A DNA stretch of 64,000 nucleotides from Pseudomonas sp. MWU15-20650. GTDB lineage: Bacteria > Pseudomonadota > Gammaproteobacteria > Pseudomonadales > Pseudomonadaceae. The stretch lies in assembly GCF_023242475.1 (NCBI RefSeq), contig NZ_JALJFG010000026.1:26972-90971 (forward strand), in the 5' to 3' direction. The notes under the pieces were generated by a model that had not been told where the DNA came from, ran no database searches, and was given only the letters and a program-made list of their open reading frames with translations. The position numbers were made by a program, and so were the translations under genes. Positions 22,901-31,274 of this stretch are shown here, piece after piece. Each line of letters begins with the position of its first letter. Position 1 is the first letter of the stretch.

Positions 22901-23238
22901 TGATTACGCCCTTCCAGGCGGTACGTGATCGCCTCAAGGACCTGCTGCCGCGCAAGATGGTCTACGGCACCATCCACACCATGCAAGGCAAGGAAGCGCC
23001 GGTGGTGATCATGGTGCTGGGTGGCAGTACCGAAAACCCGGGGGCGCGAGATTGGGTCGTCAGTGAACCCAACTTGCTGAACGTCGCCGCCACGCGGGCC
23101 AAGCGCCGGTTTTATGTCATCGGCGACCGTAACGACTGGCAAAAACGCTCATTGTTTTGTGACGTGATGAGCCTGCTTCCACAGCAGCGGCTGGCGCCGG
23201 GGGTCTCGACCGTCAGCGAGGAGCATCAGCTGGATTAG
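19993..23238 (+). CDS. Large UPF1-like superfamily 1 helicase
   Basis: About 1081 residues, with ATG at 19993 (a TTG sits one codon earlier) after an AAAGGA site. Walker A GPPGTGKTT is near residue 305, Walker B VDEAGQATPQ near 800, GDPLQLKP near 825 and NVAATRAKRRFYVIGD near 1030. This order is that of DnaA2/UPF1-type SF1 helicases (AAA_11/AAA_12). Motifs I and II are about 495 residues apart. Between them are an acidic linker and a long Gln/Arg-rich coiled-coil-like region. About 300 N-terminal residues precede the ATPase and match nothing I know. Similar stand-alone helicases occur in phage defence loci; no nuclease domain is visible here. Confidence 0.85.
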   Translation: MNQETITRYWHAVELLQPQSAPKIEKRDSLSSSFLHDCNATRPVMPWSEDSPVSRQQRPKGRVWSHTLFAHLYDSRTVAEALKQLYGADQGYKEPAKGRESALFALKFTAQGLMVQDSLVLSSEAWFLGRALAGTDWTRGFDDDQKYLRDDIKALMGGQVDAATLVTLTDKIRGFLGLDDFFREPRLFSHRWRSTPIKEKNPEPEDDPLNSFLLADLADVSDSLQKGIASQPLAQYLARHAPDKRLHVDDDDASLALIERLAPKHYPAGCWPAEHHLGLVHSQQLAVNTLMHTLSDGEGVLGINGPPGTGKTTLLRDLLAAVVSQRADALASLPRASQAFVDGPPERVGDGNDFQNIHTLNPCLFGFEMVIASSNNGAVENVTLELPQLDKIDPSWLPDADYFGELGQLVSGNPAWGLISAALGSKARRRTFISRYFYGEPPRKLKAGSPEEDENDWMSALDADALDDDQEAEDDVSDEADEPGPRGFLGWLGIQAEIHRTTAQRQSTWQQAVATYQAAKAHAEQLSADAQHLNDHLQVLHALRRQITEQVEALKQLTHRIREADVRVAQLDDHEFKPAQEALQQCLNERQEHLAVKPGFFANLLSLWGTQRRWSAVHQLVNDRHRLAEDGFERVRRTALRLAAERKVLSDLSDEQQLSLSSLRERQGQQTAQITALAQACKADHLLAWLRHGIIGRGDAIELIEPWAIKGWRQARARVFIQALKLHQCFFELEAKRIRANLYFINSVLQGGRFQGVSRDAIRSSWASLFMLVPVLSSTFASFARSFGSLGVGEIGWLLVDEAGQATPQAAVGALWRARRAVLVGDPLQLKPIVTVSEAVLEHMRTRYQVDEYWVPTRQSAQTLADEATHCGRMMGPAHDKRWVGLPLVVHRRCDRPMYALANRIAYDGVMVFGTLTPPPAKETSASLASGWIQASGPSSGNWVAAEGEALKHLLAILRDDGVSIADIAVITPFQAVRDRLKDLLPRKMVYGTIHTMQGKEAPVVIMVLGGSTENPGARDWVVSEPNLLNVAATRAKRRFYVIGDRNDWQKRSLFCDVMSLLPQQRLAPGVSTVSEEHQLD

Positions 23239-23242
23239 CCGC

Positions 23243-25360
23243 TCAACGCCAGCTCCACGACACACCGGTGTAAATGCCTCGGCCGTCTGCTGGAGTGGAG
23301 CGAGCAACGTCCATGCCCTTGTCGTCGTAGCCGGGCGTGACGGTGTTGGCGTAGCGGCGGTTGGTGAGATTACGCAGGTCGACCCAGGCTTGCCAGTCCT
23401 GTTGGGGCGCGTCGTAGCCGAAGGTGGCGCCCAGGGTGGTATAGGCTGCGGCGTAATAGGAGTTGGCGTAGTCCACCGCCACTCGCGAAGCATGCTCGGT
23501 GTTGAGGCTGGTGTAGAACCCCGTCGGGTGGCTGTAGCGCAGTTGCGCCTGATAGTAATGCTTGGGAATGCCGGGCAAGGTGTTATCACCGAAACGGTCG
23601 TCGTCACGGTAGTGGAAATCGCTGAAGGTGTAGGCTTGGCGCAGTGCAAGCTGCCCCCTGCGGCCGCCATCCCACAGTGGGCTGAGCAGGCTCATCTCCA
23701 CGCCCTGATGCACCGTGGGGCTGGCGTTGGCTTCGGCGATGATGGCATTGCTGGTCGAGGTCTGGGCCTGGGTTTCCACGCTCAACAGCTCATGGCGCAC
23801 TTCGGCGCGGTACAGTGCCAGGTCCCACTGGCCGAGCCATGCCTCTCCTCGTCCACCGACCTCCAGGGTGGTGGCGGTCTGGTTACGCAACTTCACCCCT
23901 TCGCGCTGCAACCCGGTGGCCGGGCCGCTGCCCGGGCCGAAGTATTTGTTGGAGCCCCAGATCATCGACCAGGCATGCGGCGGCTCTACCGAGCGGCTCA
24001 GGTTGCCATACACCTGCAATTGCGGGGTGAAGTCATAACGCAGGCCAATGCGCGGCGCATAGTCCCAATCATGCTGACTGAGCGGCACCTGGCCCTCGGG
24101 GTAAGTGACCTGGGTCTCTCGCCGGGTGTAGATCGCAGCCAGGCCGGTGGTCAGCCATAAGTCCTGAACCAGCTCCAGGTCGTTGCCCACGTGCAGCACG
24201 GTGTCGGCCCCCAGGTAACTGTAGTCGCGGGTCTTGGTGCCGGGCGCATAGGGAGCGGTATTGCCGGCAGGGATTCGCACGTATTCCGACGCGCCATTGT
24301 TCGGCATCGCCTGGGTGGTGCGCAGGCCAACGGTGGTTTTGCTGTCGTGCCCGAACAGGCTGTCCTGGCGGATGTAGTTCAGGGTGCTGCTGATATCGGT
24401 GTAGGCGACTTTCAGGCGGTTGGTGCCTTCGCGCAAGTCCATGGGGTAGTCGTGATAGGCCAGCCCGACTTCGACCCGGGAATAGTCATCCAGCTGCAAC
24501 GTGGTCTTGTTGGCGATCCAGGTGGAGCCTGGCTGCAGGCGCTTGGAATCGCGAGCGGCGTTAAGGCTGTTGGCGGCACGTGGGTCATGGCTGATCTGGT
24601 AACGCGTGAGTTTGCCAGGCGTGTCGTTGGTGGTTTCGCGGTAACGGAAATAGAAGCGTGTTTCCAGGTCTGGGTTGAAGCGATAGCCGAAGTTCGCTGC
24701 GACACCCTTGCCCGTGCCGGCGCTTTGATGCTGCTCACCGTCGGAGGCCGAATCGGTGAGGCTGATGTAATAGTCGGCATCCCCCAGCACCTGGCCCGAA
24801 CTGATCTCGCGCTGGGCATAGCCTCGGCTACCGGCTTCATAACGCACTTGCAACTTCGGTGCGTCGTAGCCCGTGTGGGTGACGTAGTTGACCGCACCCC
24901 CCAACGCCAATGCGCCCTGATCAAACCCATTGGCGCCACGCAGCACTTCTACCCGGCTTTGCCACAACGGGTCCTTGAGTTCATAGGGTGTGCCACCTGG
25001 ACCGGTGAGCGGCAAGCCGTCGAGCATTTCATACAGCCCGGAGGCATGGGCACCTGGGCTGCGGTTCAGGCCCGAGCCACGAATGGACAGTTTCACCCCT
25101 TCGTTATTCGCGGCCTTGGCATACACCCCGGCCTGATACTTGAAGACATCCTCGTTGGTGCTCACCCGTCCCTGTTGCACACCGCTCATATCGATGTAAT
25201 TGGTGCCGCCGGGCACGCTCTTGAGTTGCTCCTGGGCGATTTCGCCGGCGCTGGCCTGCGTTGCGGTCACCTCGACCGGCGCCAATTGCAGGTCTTCAGC
25301 CTGGACCAGCGAACTGAGGGTCAGGGCGGCAAAAAGAAACGGAGGTGGGCGCAGCAGCAT
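23243..25360 (-). CDS. TonB-dependent outer-membrane receptor
   Basis: About 705 residues beginning MLLRPPPFLFAALTLSSLVQAED, a signal peptide cut after VQA. A TonB-box-like APVEVTA follows, then a plug domain (KYQAGVYAKAANNEGVKLSIRG, VEVLRGANGFDQGALALGGAVNYVT) and a 22-strand type barrel. There is no N-terminal signalling domain, so it is not of the FecA sigma-factor type. The start at 25360 has AAGGA eight bases before it. It stops four bases from the helicase gene, in convergent orientation. The ligand is unknown; the leader hints at vitamin-type rather than Fur control. Confidence 0.9.
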   Translation of the reverse strand: MLLRPPPFLFAALTLSSLVQAEDLQLAPVEVTATQASAGEIAQEQLKSVPGGTNYIDMSGVQQGRVSTNEDVFKYQAGVYAKAANNEGVKLSIRGSGLNRSPGAHASGLYEMLDGLPLTGPGGTPYELKDPLWQSRVEVLRGANGFDQGALALGGAVNYVTHTGYDAPKLQVRYEAGSRGYAQREISSGQVLGDADYYISLTDSASDGEQHQSAGTGKGVAANFGYRFNPDLETRFYFRYRETTNDTPGKLTRYQISHDPRAANSLNAARDSKRLQPGSTWIANKTTLQLDDYSRVEVGLAYHDYPMDLREGTNRLKVAYTDISSTLNYIRQDSLFGHDSKTTVGLRTTQAMPNNGASEYVRIPAGNTAPYAPGTKTRDYSYLGADTVLHVGNDLELVQDLWLTTGLAAIYTRRETQVTYPEGQVPLSQHDWDYAPRIGLRYDFTPQLQVYGNLSRSVEPPHAWSMIWGSNKYFGPGSGPATGLQREGVKLRNQTATTLEVGGRGEAWLGQWDLALYRAEVRHELLSVETQAQTSTSNAIIAEANASPTVHQGVEMSLLSPLWDGGRRGQLALRQAYTFSDFHYRDDDRFGDNTLPGIPKHYYQAQLRYSHPTGFYTSLNTEHASRVAVDYANSYYAAAYTTLGATFGYDAPQQDWQAWVDLRNLTNRRYANTVTPGYDDKGMDVARSTPADGRGIYTGVSWSWR

Positions 25361-25490
25361 GGGGCAGGTCCTTGGGATTCGGGAGCGTGGAAGGCTGGCC
25401 CCACCACGCGAACAGTGATGGGAAGCCAGGCATGCCCGCCAGGTCACGCCGGATTGACCGTTCCCACAACAACCTCGGACCTGGTTTATG
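25361..25490 (-). promoter_or_regulatory. Structured GC-rich leader, possible cobalamin-type riboswitch
   Basis: CAGGTCC (25477-25483, read on the minus strand) pairs with GGACCTG (25365-25371), closing a leader of about 120 bases that ends at the ribosome site. Inside, CTGGC-TT-CCCATCAC pairs with GTGGTGGG-GCCAG. Elements such as GGGAAC, AATCCGG, TCACTG and CCGAATCCCAAGGACCTGCC resemble parts of B12 riboswitches, but the match is loose. The structure is seen; the ligand class is inference. Confidence 0.45.
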
Positions 25491-25493
25491 AGC

Positions 25494-25763
25494 TCAGCCG
25501 TCGGGCGCCTCCAGCGTCTGCATCAGATCATCCGCCTCCGACCCCACCGGGAACCTGAAGCCATACATTTCGTCTGTGGCCAGAATAGCGTGCAGCGCCT
25601 CGCGCAACCGGGCTTCGTTGGGGGCATCACGCAGCAGTTTGTGCGCCGTCAACAACACCTCGGCACAGACGCCCTGAGCACTGGCGGCGTCAATCACTGC
25701 AAACAGGATAAACCGCAGCCGAACTTCGCGATCCGTGGGCCAAACCGTTTTTCGCTTACCCAA
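25494..25763 (-). CDS. Small conserved-type protein of unknown function
   Basis: An 89-residue protein starting at TTG 25763 with GAGG upstream. It is mostly helical and has no signal peptide or membrane segment (VRLRFILFAVIDAASAQGVCAEVLLTAHKLL). It is directly upstream of the TonB receptor leader on the same strand and could share its transcript. I do not recognise the family. Confidence 0.5.
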   Translation of the reverse strand: MGKRKTVWPTDREVRLRFILFAVIDAASAQGVCAEVLLTAHKLLRDAPNEARLREALHAILATDEMYGFRFPVGSEADDLMQTLEAPDG

Positions 25764-25944
25764 AATAGGGCCTCGTGTTTAGGAAAAATCCGAGGCTATT
25801 GCCGACAGGTAAGTGTTTCAAGCGGCAGTGCCCAAGATAGGCCACTTCCTACACGGGAAAGGGAAACACCGTACTGGCTGAGCATTTCACGCAGAGCATG
25901 AGCGCGGTCAAGCTGCCCGCCGGTCAATCCGCGCCCCCCACGCT

Positions 25945-26694
25945 TCACTGCACTGGCAGGAAATTCATCAGCAACAGGCTTTGTGCGTAATTGAGGCCAA
26001 TGCGTCGGTAACGTTCATCGAGCATCTGGGCCAGCAGGTCGAGCCGCGCGACGATCTTGCCGAACTCGACGGCGAAACTGAGGTTGCTGCCCTCCTCCGA
26101 TATCTCATTGGAAAACAGCAGCAATACCCCATTGGCATCCTGGCGCTGGCTGAGCAGCCAGGTGGCCTTCTCGATATTGCGCGCAGCATTGCTGACAAAC
26201 TGTGGGTTGATCGAGTCGGTCATATAGAACTGGGTCCGCCCGCCGTGGGCAGTCACCAACATGCTGCCAATCGCGTAGATGAATGCGCCGACTCGGTCAC
26301 CCCGAAACTCAGGACTCAAGGAATAACTCAGGGCAGCCAAATCACGTCGATCACCCAGCGCAGGCAACGGTTGGCGATTTTCGATGGCTTGCCGGATTTC
26401 CCGGGCAGCACTCACGGCATCCACATAGCCCGACTGACGCCACTGGTTGGGGTTACGCAGGTAGAGCTTGTTCATCAGCAGGTACAAGCTTTGCAGATTG
26501 TCGCGCATGCCCAGCGTCGCCATGCGGTCGACGCTGGTCTGGAAAAACTCATCGGGATTGCCGTTGCTCAATTGCCGGGCGATATCGCGCCCCTGCTGCT
26601 GGCTGCAGCCGGTGGCGCAGCATGCCAAAACGGCTATCAGCAGCAACGGCCAACGCGTCCATCGAGGGGTAAACAGTGTGAACGTACGATCCAT
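25945..26694 (-). CDS. Predicted lipoprotein, about 250 aa
   Basis: The N-terminus has a hydrophobic segment ending in ATGC, a lipobox, so the protein should be lipid-anchored in the envelope. ATG 26694 is preferred over the in-frame GTG two codons upstream. The mature part is helical (SVDRMATLGMRDNLQSLYLLMNKLYLRNP) and ends FLPVQ. It is a single gene. No known domain was recognised. Confidence 0.7.
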   Translation of the reverse strand: MDRTFTLFTPRWTRWPLLLIAVLACCATGCSQQQGRDIARQLSNGNPDEFFQTSVDRMATLGMRDNLQSLYLLMNKLYLRNPNQWRQSGYVDAVSAAREIRQAIENRQPLPALGDRRDLAALSYSLSPEFRGDRVGAFIYAIGSMLVTAHGGRTQFYMTDSINPQFVSNAARNIEKATWLLSQRQDANGVLLLFSNEISEEGSNLSFAVEFGKIVARLDLLAQMLDERYRRIGLNYAQSLLLMNFLPVQ

Positions 26695-26893
26695 CGGCAC
26701 CAGGTCTGGTTCTTATGCCCACACAAGAAAAGAGTGTGGCCGGGACAGGCATAGATCCAGAGAATGAAAAAAAGTGCGATGCAGACACCGACACTTACCT
26801 TTCAATAGGTGGCGCCTGCACGTCCTTGCCGCCAAACAGCCAGCCCCCGGAGCGCATCACGGGGGGCGGTGACGCTGGCCCGCGTTGTCACTA

Positions 26894-28189
26894 TCAACGG
26901 AACTCAAAGAGCTCGAAATGCAGGTTCGCTTTCGGAATCCGGTTGATCTCCATCAGCTCATGCACCTTCGTCAACAAGCCTTTTGGCCCGCAAAAACTGA
27001 CGTGAATCTTGTGCGGCTGGGTGGTTACCGTCGCTTGGCGCAAGGTTTCGGCCAACTGTTCGGTGCCGCCGGTATTCCCCACGAATTGCGCCCCGCGCGT
27101 CTTGGCCATGGCTTGCAGCTCGTCGGCAGGCGGGAAGGCGCGCGAGGGGGTAAAGCAATAGACCAGCGTGGCTTTTTCGAAGTCCTCGCCCGCAGGATCT
27201 TGCAACCAGGAGATGAAGGGTGAAATGCCCACACCTGCACCGATCCATATTTCCCGCTCGGCTTGAGCCACGCGTTTAAACTTTCCATACGGGGCATATA
27301 CCGTGGCACGCATTCCGGCTTTTGCAGACTCGCACAGTTTTTGCGTGTAATCGCCCAGCCCTCGGATCATGAATGCAATCTGCCCATTCACGCTGTTGGC
27401 GCTGGCGATAGTAAAGGGGTGTGGCTCTCGCAAACCTTTTTGCTGCATCGCCAGAAACGCGAACTGCCCGGCATTGAAGCTGAACCCTTGATCAATCGGC
27501 TCCAGTATCAGATGCACTGCGCCTTTTTCTCTATTCACCGCCGTCACCTGGTATTCGCCGGCACGGGCGATGAAGGGATACAGCACCCATTTATAGAGGG
27601 CGGCCACCACACCCAGCCCGCAGCACAGCGTCAACCAGATACCCGAGGGGCTGAACAGGGTGATCGGTGATTTGAAGCTCAGCCAATGCAGGATCACGAT
27701 CAGGAACAACGGACCGCTGAGTTTGTGCCACCACCGCCACACGCGGTAAGGAATGTTGCGGTTCAGCGCCAACAGCACAATCAGGCCCAGCGCGACGTAG
27801 CTCAATTGGCGTACCAGGCGAGTCCAGTATTTGGGCAACTCCAGGATCGGTACGCTGTTCCAAACGTCGAGGTTCGCCTTGAATACAAAATGATAACTGG
27901 CCAGGACAAGCGCCCAGACACCTAGCCACTTGTGGGCCTCATACACACGGTCCAGGCCACCGAACAGATTTTCCACCACACGCCAGCGACTGGCCAGAAG
28001 ACAGGAGGCGGCCATGTAAACAAGTGCACTCGTTCCGAATATCAAGCTCAGGCTCGCTGACGTCAGCCAGGTGCCCACAGGTATTTCAATCAACAACGTC
28101 AGGGCCGTTATCAGCAACAGGCCAAGAATGCAGTGCGAGGTCTTCACCGCAAAAGCTCCAATCATGAATGGGGGGGGGCCAAGACTCAT
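26894..28189 (-). CDS. Ferric reductase-like flavocytochrome
   Basis: A 431-residue membrane oxidoreductase. About six N-terminal segments contain paired histidines (YEAHKWLGVWALVLASYH, WWHKLSGPLFLIVILHW) typical of heme-binding ferric reductase domains. A ferredoxin-reductase-type C-terminal half follows, with an FAD motif HPFTIAS, a nucleotide site GAGVGISPF and the end FELFEF. A strong GGGAGGGG site precedes the ATG. Family members move electrons from NAD(P)H across the membrane to iron or oxygen. It is divergent from the fasciclin gene. Confidence 0.85.
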   Translation of the reverse strand: MSLGPPPFMIGAFAVKTSHCILGLLLITALTLLIEIPVGTWLTSASLSLIFGTSALVYMAASCLLASRWRVVENLFGGLDRVYEAHKWLGVWALVLASYHFVFKANLDVWNSVPILELPKYWTRLVRQLSYVALGLIVLLALNRNIPYRVWRWWHKLSGPLFLIVILHWLSFKSPITLFSPSGIWLTLCCGLGVVAALYKWVLYPFIARAGEYQVTAVNREKGAVHLILEPIDQGFSFNAGQFAFLAMQQKGLREPHPFTIASANSVNGQIAFMIRGLGDYTQKLCESAKAGMRATVYAPYGKFKRVAQAEREIWIGAGVGISPFISWLQDPAGEDFEKATLVYCFTPSRAFPPADELQAMAKTRGAQFVGNTGGTEQLAETLRQATVTTQPHKIHVSFCGPKGLLTKVHELMEINRIPKANLHFELFEFR

Positions 28190-28405
28190 ATCGCCCCTCC
28201 CTGGCGTCTCAGCAGGATAGGACGTTAACAGCCGGCTGAAATTGGCGGATGACTCAGGTCAAGTCAGGGTCGGTTACTGCCATCCGCTCGGCTACGCCCT
28301 GGCCGCCAAAGAAAATAATGTCATGAACCGGTGCATCCACTTTCAGTGTTGGCTCGTAGATTCATTACCCTCACTCGGAGGGCCTAAGCGCCAAGGAGAT
28401 ACACC

Positions 28406-28966
28406 ATGCACACTTTTTACAAAAAACTGGCTGCAGCCGCCTGCTTCGCGATGCTCTCCACTGCTGCAACGCTCAGCGTTGCCGCAGACACAGTGATGGT
28501 CGGAGGCGCCGCGATGTACCCCAGCAAAACCATCGTAGAAAACGCGGTCAACTCGAAGGACCACACCACACTCGTCGCAGCAGTCAAGGCTGCCGGGCTG
28601 GTGGATACGCTAAACAGCAAAGGCCCTTTCACCGTATTCGCCCCCACCAACGAAGCCTTTGCCAAGCTGCCGGCCGGTACCGTCGACACGCTGGTCAAGC
28701 CTGAGCACAAAGCCGATCTGACAAAAATCCTGACTTACCATGTGGTGCCTGGCACTCATACCGCTGCGCAATTGATGGCCGACGCGAAAAAGAACGGCGG
28801 CACCGTTGTACTGAAAACCGTGCAAGGCGAGTCACTGACCATCAAGCTGCACGATGGGAAACTGTGGTTGGTGGATGCCAAGGGCGGCAAGGCCGGGATC
28901 AGCATCGCAGACGTGATGCAGTCCAACGGCGTGATCCACGTTATCGACTCGGTCTTGATGCCTTAA
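28406..28966 (+). CDS. Secreted fasciclin (FAS1) domain protein
   Basis: A 186-residue exported protein whose signal peptide ends at SVAA. One FAS1 domain fills the rest, with NAVNSKDHTTLVAAVKAAGLVDTL, FTVFAPTNEAFAKLP, LTYHVVPG and the end VIHVIDSVLMP. The ATG has an AGGAGA site. FAS1 proteins take part in adhesion or surface interactions. It is followed by a hairpin at 28978-29002. Confidence 0.92.
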   Translation: MHTFYKKLAAAACFAMLSTAATLSVAADTVMVGGAAMYPSKTIVENAVNSKDHTTLVAAVKAAGLVDTLNSKGPFTVFAPTNEAFAKLPAGTVDTLVKPEHKADLTKILTYHVVPGTHTAAQLMADAKKNGGTVVLKTVQGESLTIKLHDGKLWLVDAKGGKAGISIADVMQSNGVIHVIDSVLMP

Positions 28967-28977
28967 CGTTAGCCAAT

Positions 28978-29002
28978 CCCGGCAGACGCACGGTCTGCCG
29001 GG
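28978..29002 (+). terminator. Hairpin after fasciclin gene
   Basis: CCCGGCAGAC and GTCTGCCGGG form a 10-bp stem with a five-base loop, 12 bases after the stop codon. There is no T run, so termination may be weak. Confidence 0.5.
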
Positions 29003-29487
29003 TGCCGGCAGCGCCCTGCGCGCTAACGGGTCAATTCAGATAAACAGAAAATCAAGGCGGATTTTTTTCGAACAACTCCCTATCGGCAACTGAATGGCTG
29101 CATGCGGCGAACCGCACCTGACGAAGGTACGAGATTTCGAACACCACATCGCTGGAGCCCCCAGCACTGTCGCAGCGCAACGGTTATTGAACTGTAAATC
29201 CGACCTTCACGGTCAACGGCTATAGCGGCAGGACGACGTCATACCGGTGGGCAATAGGTGCCTGCTCAGCATCTGGATAGTGAATTTGGGGAGTCGAATA
29301 CCCAGACGCCCAGCAGGCAAATCGAGACTACGCCGTAATGGCACAAGCAACATGGCACGCCATATTTGTTCAGAGTTGGGGAAATGACGACGGGAGGCAA
29401 TGGAGCGGGCCTTGCAAGACGCCAAAGACCCGGGCGCTCACGATATTGAGCCGGCCCAGCGTTTTACGGCCGGGCCAGAGAAAGCGG
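29003..29487. other. Intergenic, no supported gene
   Basis: About 485 bases between the fasciclin hairpin and the SMR-like gene. I see no reading frame with a convincing ribosome site, no RNA gene and no clear repeat. Confidence 0.5.
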
Positions 29488-29844
29488 TTACAACAATACT
29501 GTGGAAAGCATCCCCAGAGCCCCCAGGCAGAACCCGATCAATGCGCCCCGACCGGGTGCTTCATGAAACAGCGACCAGACCACCACAGGCTCAAGCAGCA
29601 ACAAGGAAGTGACTGAAACCACGGTGACGACCCAGATGTCACCGACAGCAACGTACCCCAGCCAATAGGCGCCCAGCAGACAAAACCCTGCAAAACACAT
29701 CAGTACAACGGGAACTATGAACCCTTCCCACGAGCCACTTCCTGTCTGGGCAAGCTTGGCGGCTACCACCTCACTGTAGATTGCACAAAACTCACCGATC
29801 ACCATCAAACCTAGAGCAGAAACTCCGAGTAATTCTTTGGACAT
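29488..29844 (-). CDS. Small membrane transporter-like protein (SMR/EamA type)
   Basis: A 118-residue protein with four hydrophobic segments, the size and layout of small multidrug resistance proteins. LLLLEPVVVWSLFHEAPGRGALIGFCLGALGML resembles the last two helices of DMT-superfamily proteins. The conserved glutamate of true SMR pumps may be the one in VIGEFCAIYSE. AAGGAG precedes the ATG. The substrate is unknown. Confidence 0.65.
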   Translation of the reverse strand: MSKELLGVSALGLMVIGEFCAIYSEVVAAKLAQTGSGSWEGFIVPVVLMCFAGFCLLGAYWLGYVAVGDIWVVTVVSVTSLLLLEPVVVWSLFHEAPGRGALIGFCLGALGMLSTVLL

Positions 29845-30219
29845 ATCAAAAACTCCTTCGTATTCAGCGCACTATTGTTCAGCTCCCAGCGCGCAATGCC
29901 GCCGCCCAGGGAGTCGTTGCAGTGATACGAAGCAGCCTTGAACAGGCCCGAGTTACCGAAGTGCTTTTCCATGCTCATGTCCTTCAAAGGGTGTGAGTCT
30001 CAGCACCGGAATAAGGTGCTCGCCCCGATGATACGTTTAGTCATTGCGAACAACCAGCCCTACTCACCCAGGATCATCGCGACTCAACAACACTGCGGAC
30101 ATGGGGCGACGGCCCGATCGTCCGCCACTGCGCTACGGGTGTGATTAACGCTGAAGGATTTCTGAGTATTGAGAACCAGCCGGATACGGCTGGCTCGGCT
30201 GGATAATCAGGTAGCCGGC
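29845..30219. other. Intergenic, no supported gene
   Basis: About 375 bases with no reading frame that has both a ribosome site and protein-like sequence. The base composition is more even than in the core genes. Confidence 0.5.
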
Positions 30220-30378
30220 TTACACCGAATGCCCGCCGTCACGAATGTGTTGTTTTCTAACGCGTTTACCCGTCTTTCGTTCGTATTGGTGATGAATGAA
30301 CCAGACGACCAAAAGTAGACCAGCCATACCGAAAATCAACAGTAGAAGTTCTATTGCGGGACCTTCGTGTGAAAACAT
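30220..30378 (-). CDS. Small single-span membrane protein (52 aa)
   Basis: Starts at ATG 30378 with GAGGAACG just before it. One membrane span (IELLLLIFGMAGLLLVVWFI) is followed by a strongly basic tail (HHQYERKTGKRVRKQH). The function is unknown; the layout fits small inner-membrane regulators or phage-type peptides. Confidence 0.5.
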   Translation of the reverse strand: MFSHEGPAIELLLLIFGMAGLLLVVWFIHHQYERKTGKRVRKQHIRDGGHSV

Positions 30379-30636
30379 TTTTCGTTCCTCATCCTGAAGT
30401 CGTGCGACCTTAAAAAAGCCACAACCGAAATTGTTCGTAATAATTCGAACATTTTCAGGGTAGTCGGCAAAGCCGTTGCTGACAACCCTCATTCGCCTCA
30501 GAACCCTTGATCTAGACACGTCAGTCGTCTAAAAAACGCCCCGACTTCTTCCTTAAAGAAGAGGCTTTAGTCCAAATATGGTGCGAAACGCCCACCTGCC
30601 CACCCATCCCGTGACGATCGAACTCGGCAGTTTGAC

Positions 30637-30993
30637 TCACCGAGCACAAGCACTCACGACACCCGATATTTTGTCTGATGGCGACTGCCACGTACGGAAG
30701 AAGTGGTATCGCACTACGGCTCCTGCCCCTTTCGGATCGACGTCAGCCAGATGCCATGGGTTCTCGGGGTTGGGCGCTATCACCGTGTACCGGTCACCGG
30801 TAGTCTGCAAGATCCCTCCGAGGCTGCCGCCTACCAGGTTCGTGCCCTGCCACCCATCTCGGATGCACTCAGCGACAGCCCTGGGCGAACGAGGCGAGTC
30901 AATTTCAAGTAGCGGAGGATTCTTCCTGATATCGCCGACACTTGAACACCCGACCAACATCACAGCGGCCATTGCAGCCATCAAAATCCGCAT
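30637..30993 (-). CDS. Predicted lipoprotein (118 aa)
   Basis: MRILMAAMAAVMLVGCSS is a lipoprotein signal. The mature part contains SPRAVAECIRDGWQG and IAPNPENPWHLADVDPKGAGAVVRYHF, seen in small conserved Pseudomonas lipoproteins of unknown role. GAGGGAAC precedes the ATG. The start region is nearly identical in DNA to that of the pseudogene at 31575-31966. Confidence 0.7.
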   Translation of the reverse strand: MRILMAAMAAVMLVGCSSVGDIRKNPPLLEIDSPRSPRAVAECIRDGWQGTNLVGGSLGGILQTTGDRYTVIAPNPENPWHLADVDPKGAGAVVRYHFFRTWQSPSDKISGVVSACAR

Positions 30994-31043
30994 GTTGTTC
31001 CCTCATCTGATTTGGCCGGACTGTAGCACTGCGGGAGGCGAGC

Positions 31044-31069
31044 AAAAAGCCCAGCACTTGGCTGGGCTT
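31044..31069 (-). terminator. Rho-independent terminator for the DUF1737 gene
   Basis: On the minus strand AAGCCCAG pairs with CTGGGCTT and is followed by a T run, about 17 bases after the DUF1737 stop codon. Confidence 0.75.
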
Positions 31070-31085
31070 CCTGGATGACGACAGG

Positions 31086-31274
31086 CTAATTGCCAGGGTT
31101 CCAAACGACAGCCTGCGCCACTACGACGTACTCGCCATTGAACGTTACAGCTGGCGAACCATAGAGTTGGTAGCCCAATGCAAGGGCTTCAGAGACTCGA
31201 TGACAGAAGGAGGCATCATCTTTGCCGGTCAGAACCCGATAGATGGGTAGTCCTTCAGGAGGGGGATTTTGCAT
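31086..31274 (-). CDS. DUF1737 domain protein (62 aa)
   Basis: The sequence LPIYRVLTGKDDASFCHRVSEALALGYQLYGSPAVTFNG covers the whole DUF1737 domain. It is a small cytoplasmic protein of unknown function, often found in proteobacterial accessory regions and phages. Its own terminator follows. Confidence 0.8.
   Translation of the reverse strand: MQNPPPEGLPIYRVLTGKDDASFCHRVSEALALGYQLYGSPAVTFNGEYVVVAQAVVWNPGN

Noticed and set aside
24191..25558. 455-codon plus-strand open frame opposite the TonB receptor
   Set aside because: Antisense to a complete receptor with signal peptide, plug and barrel; no protein motif on this strand.
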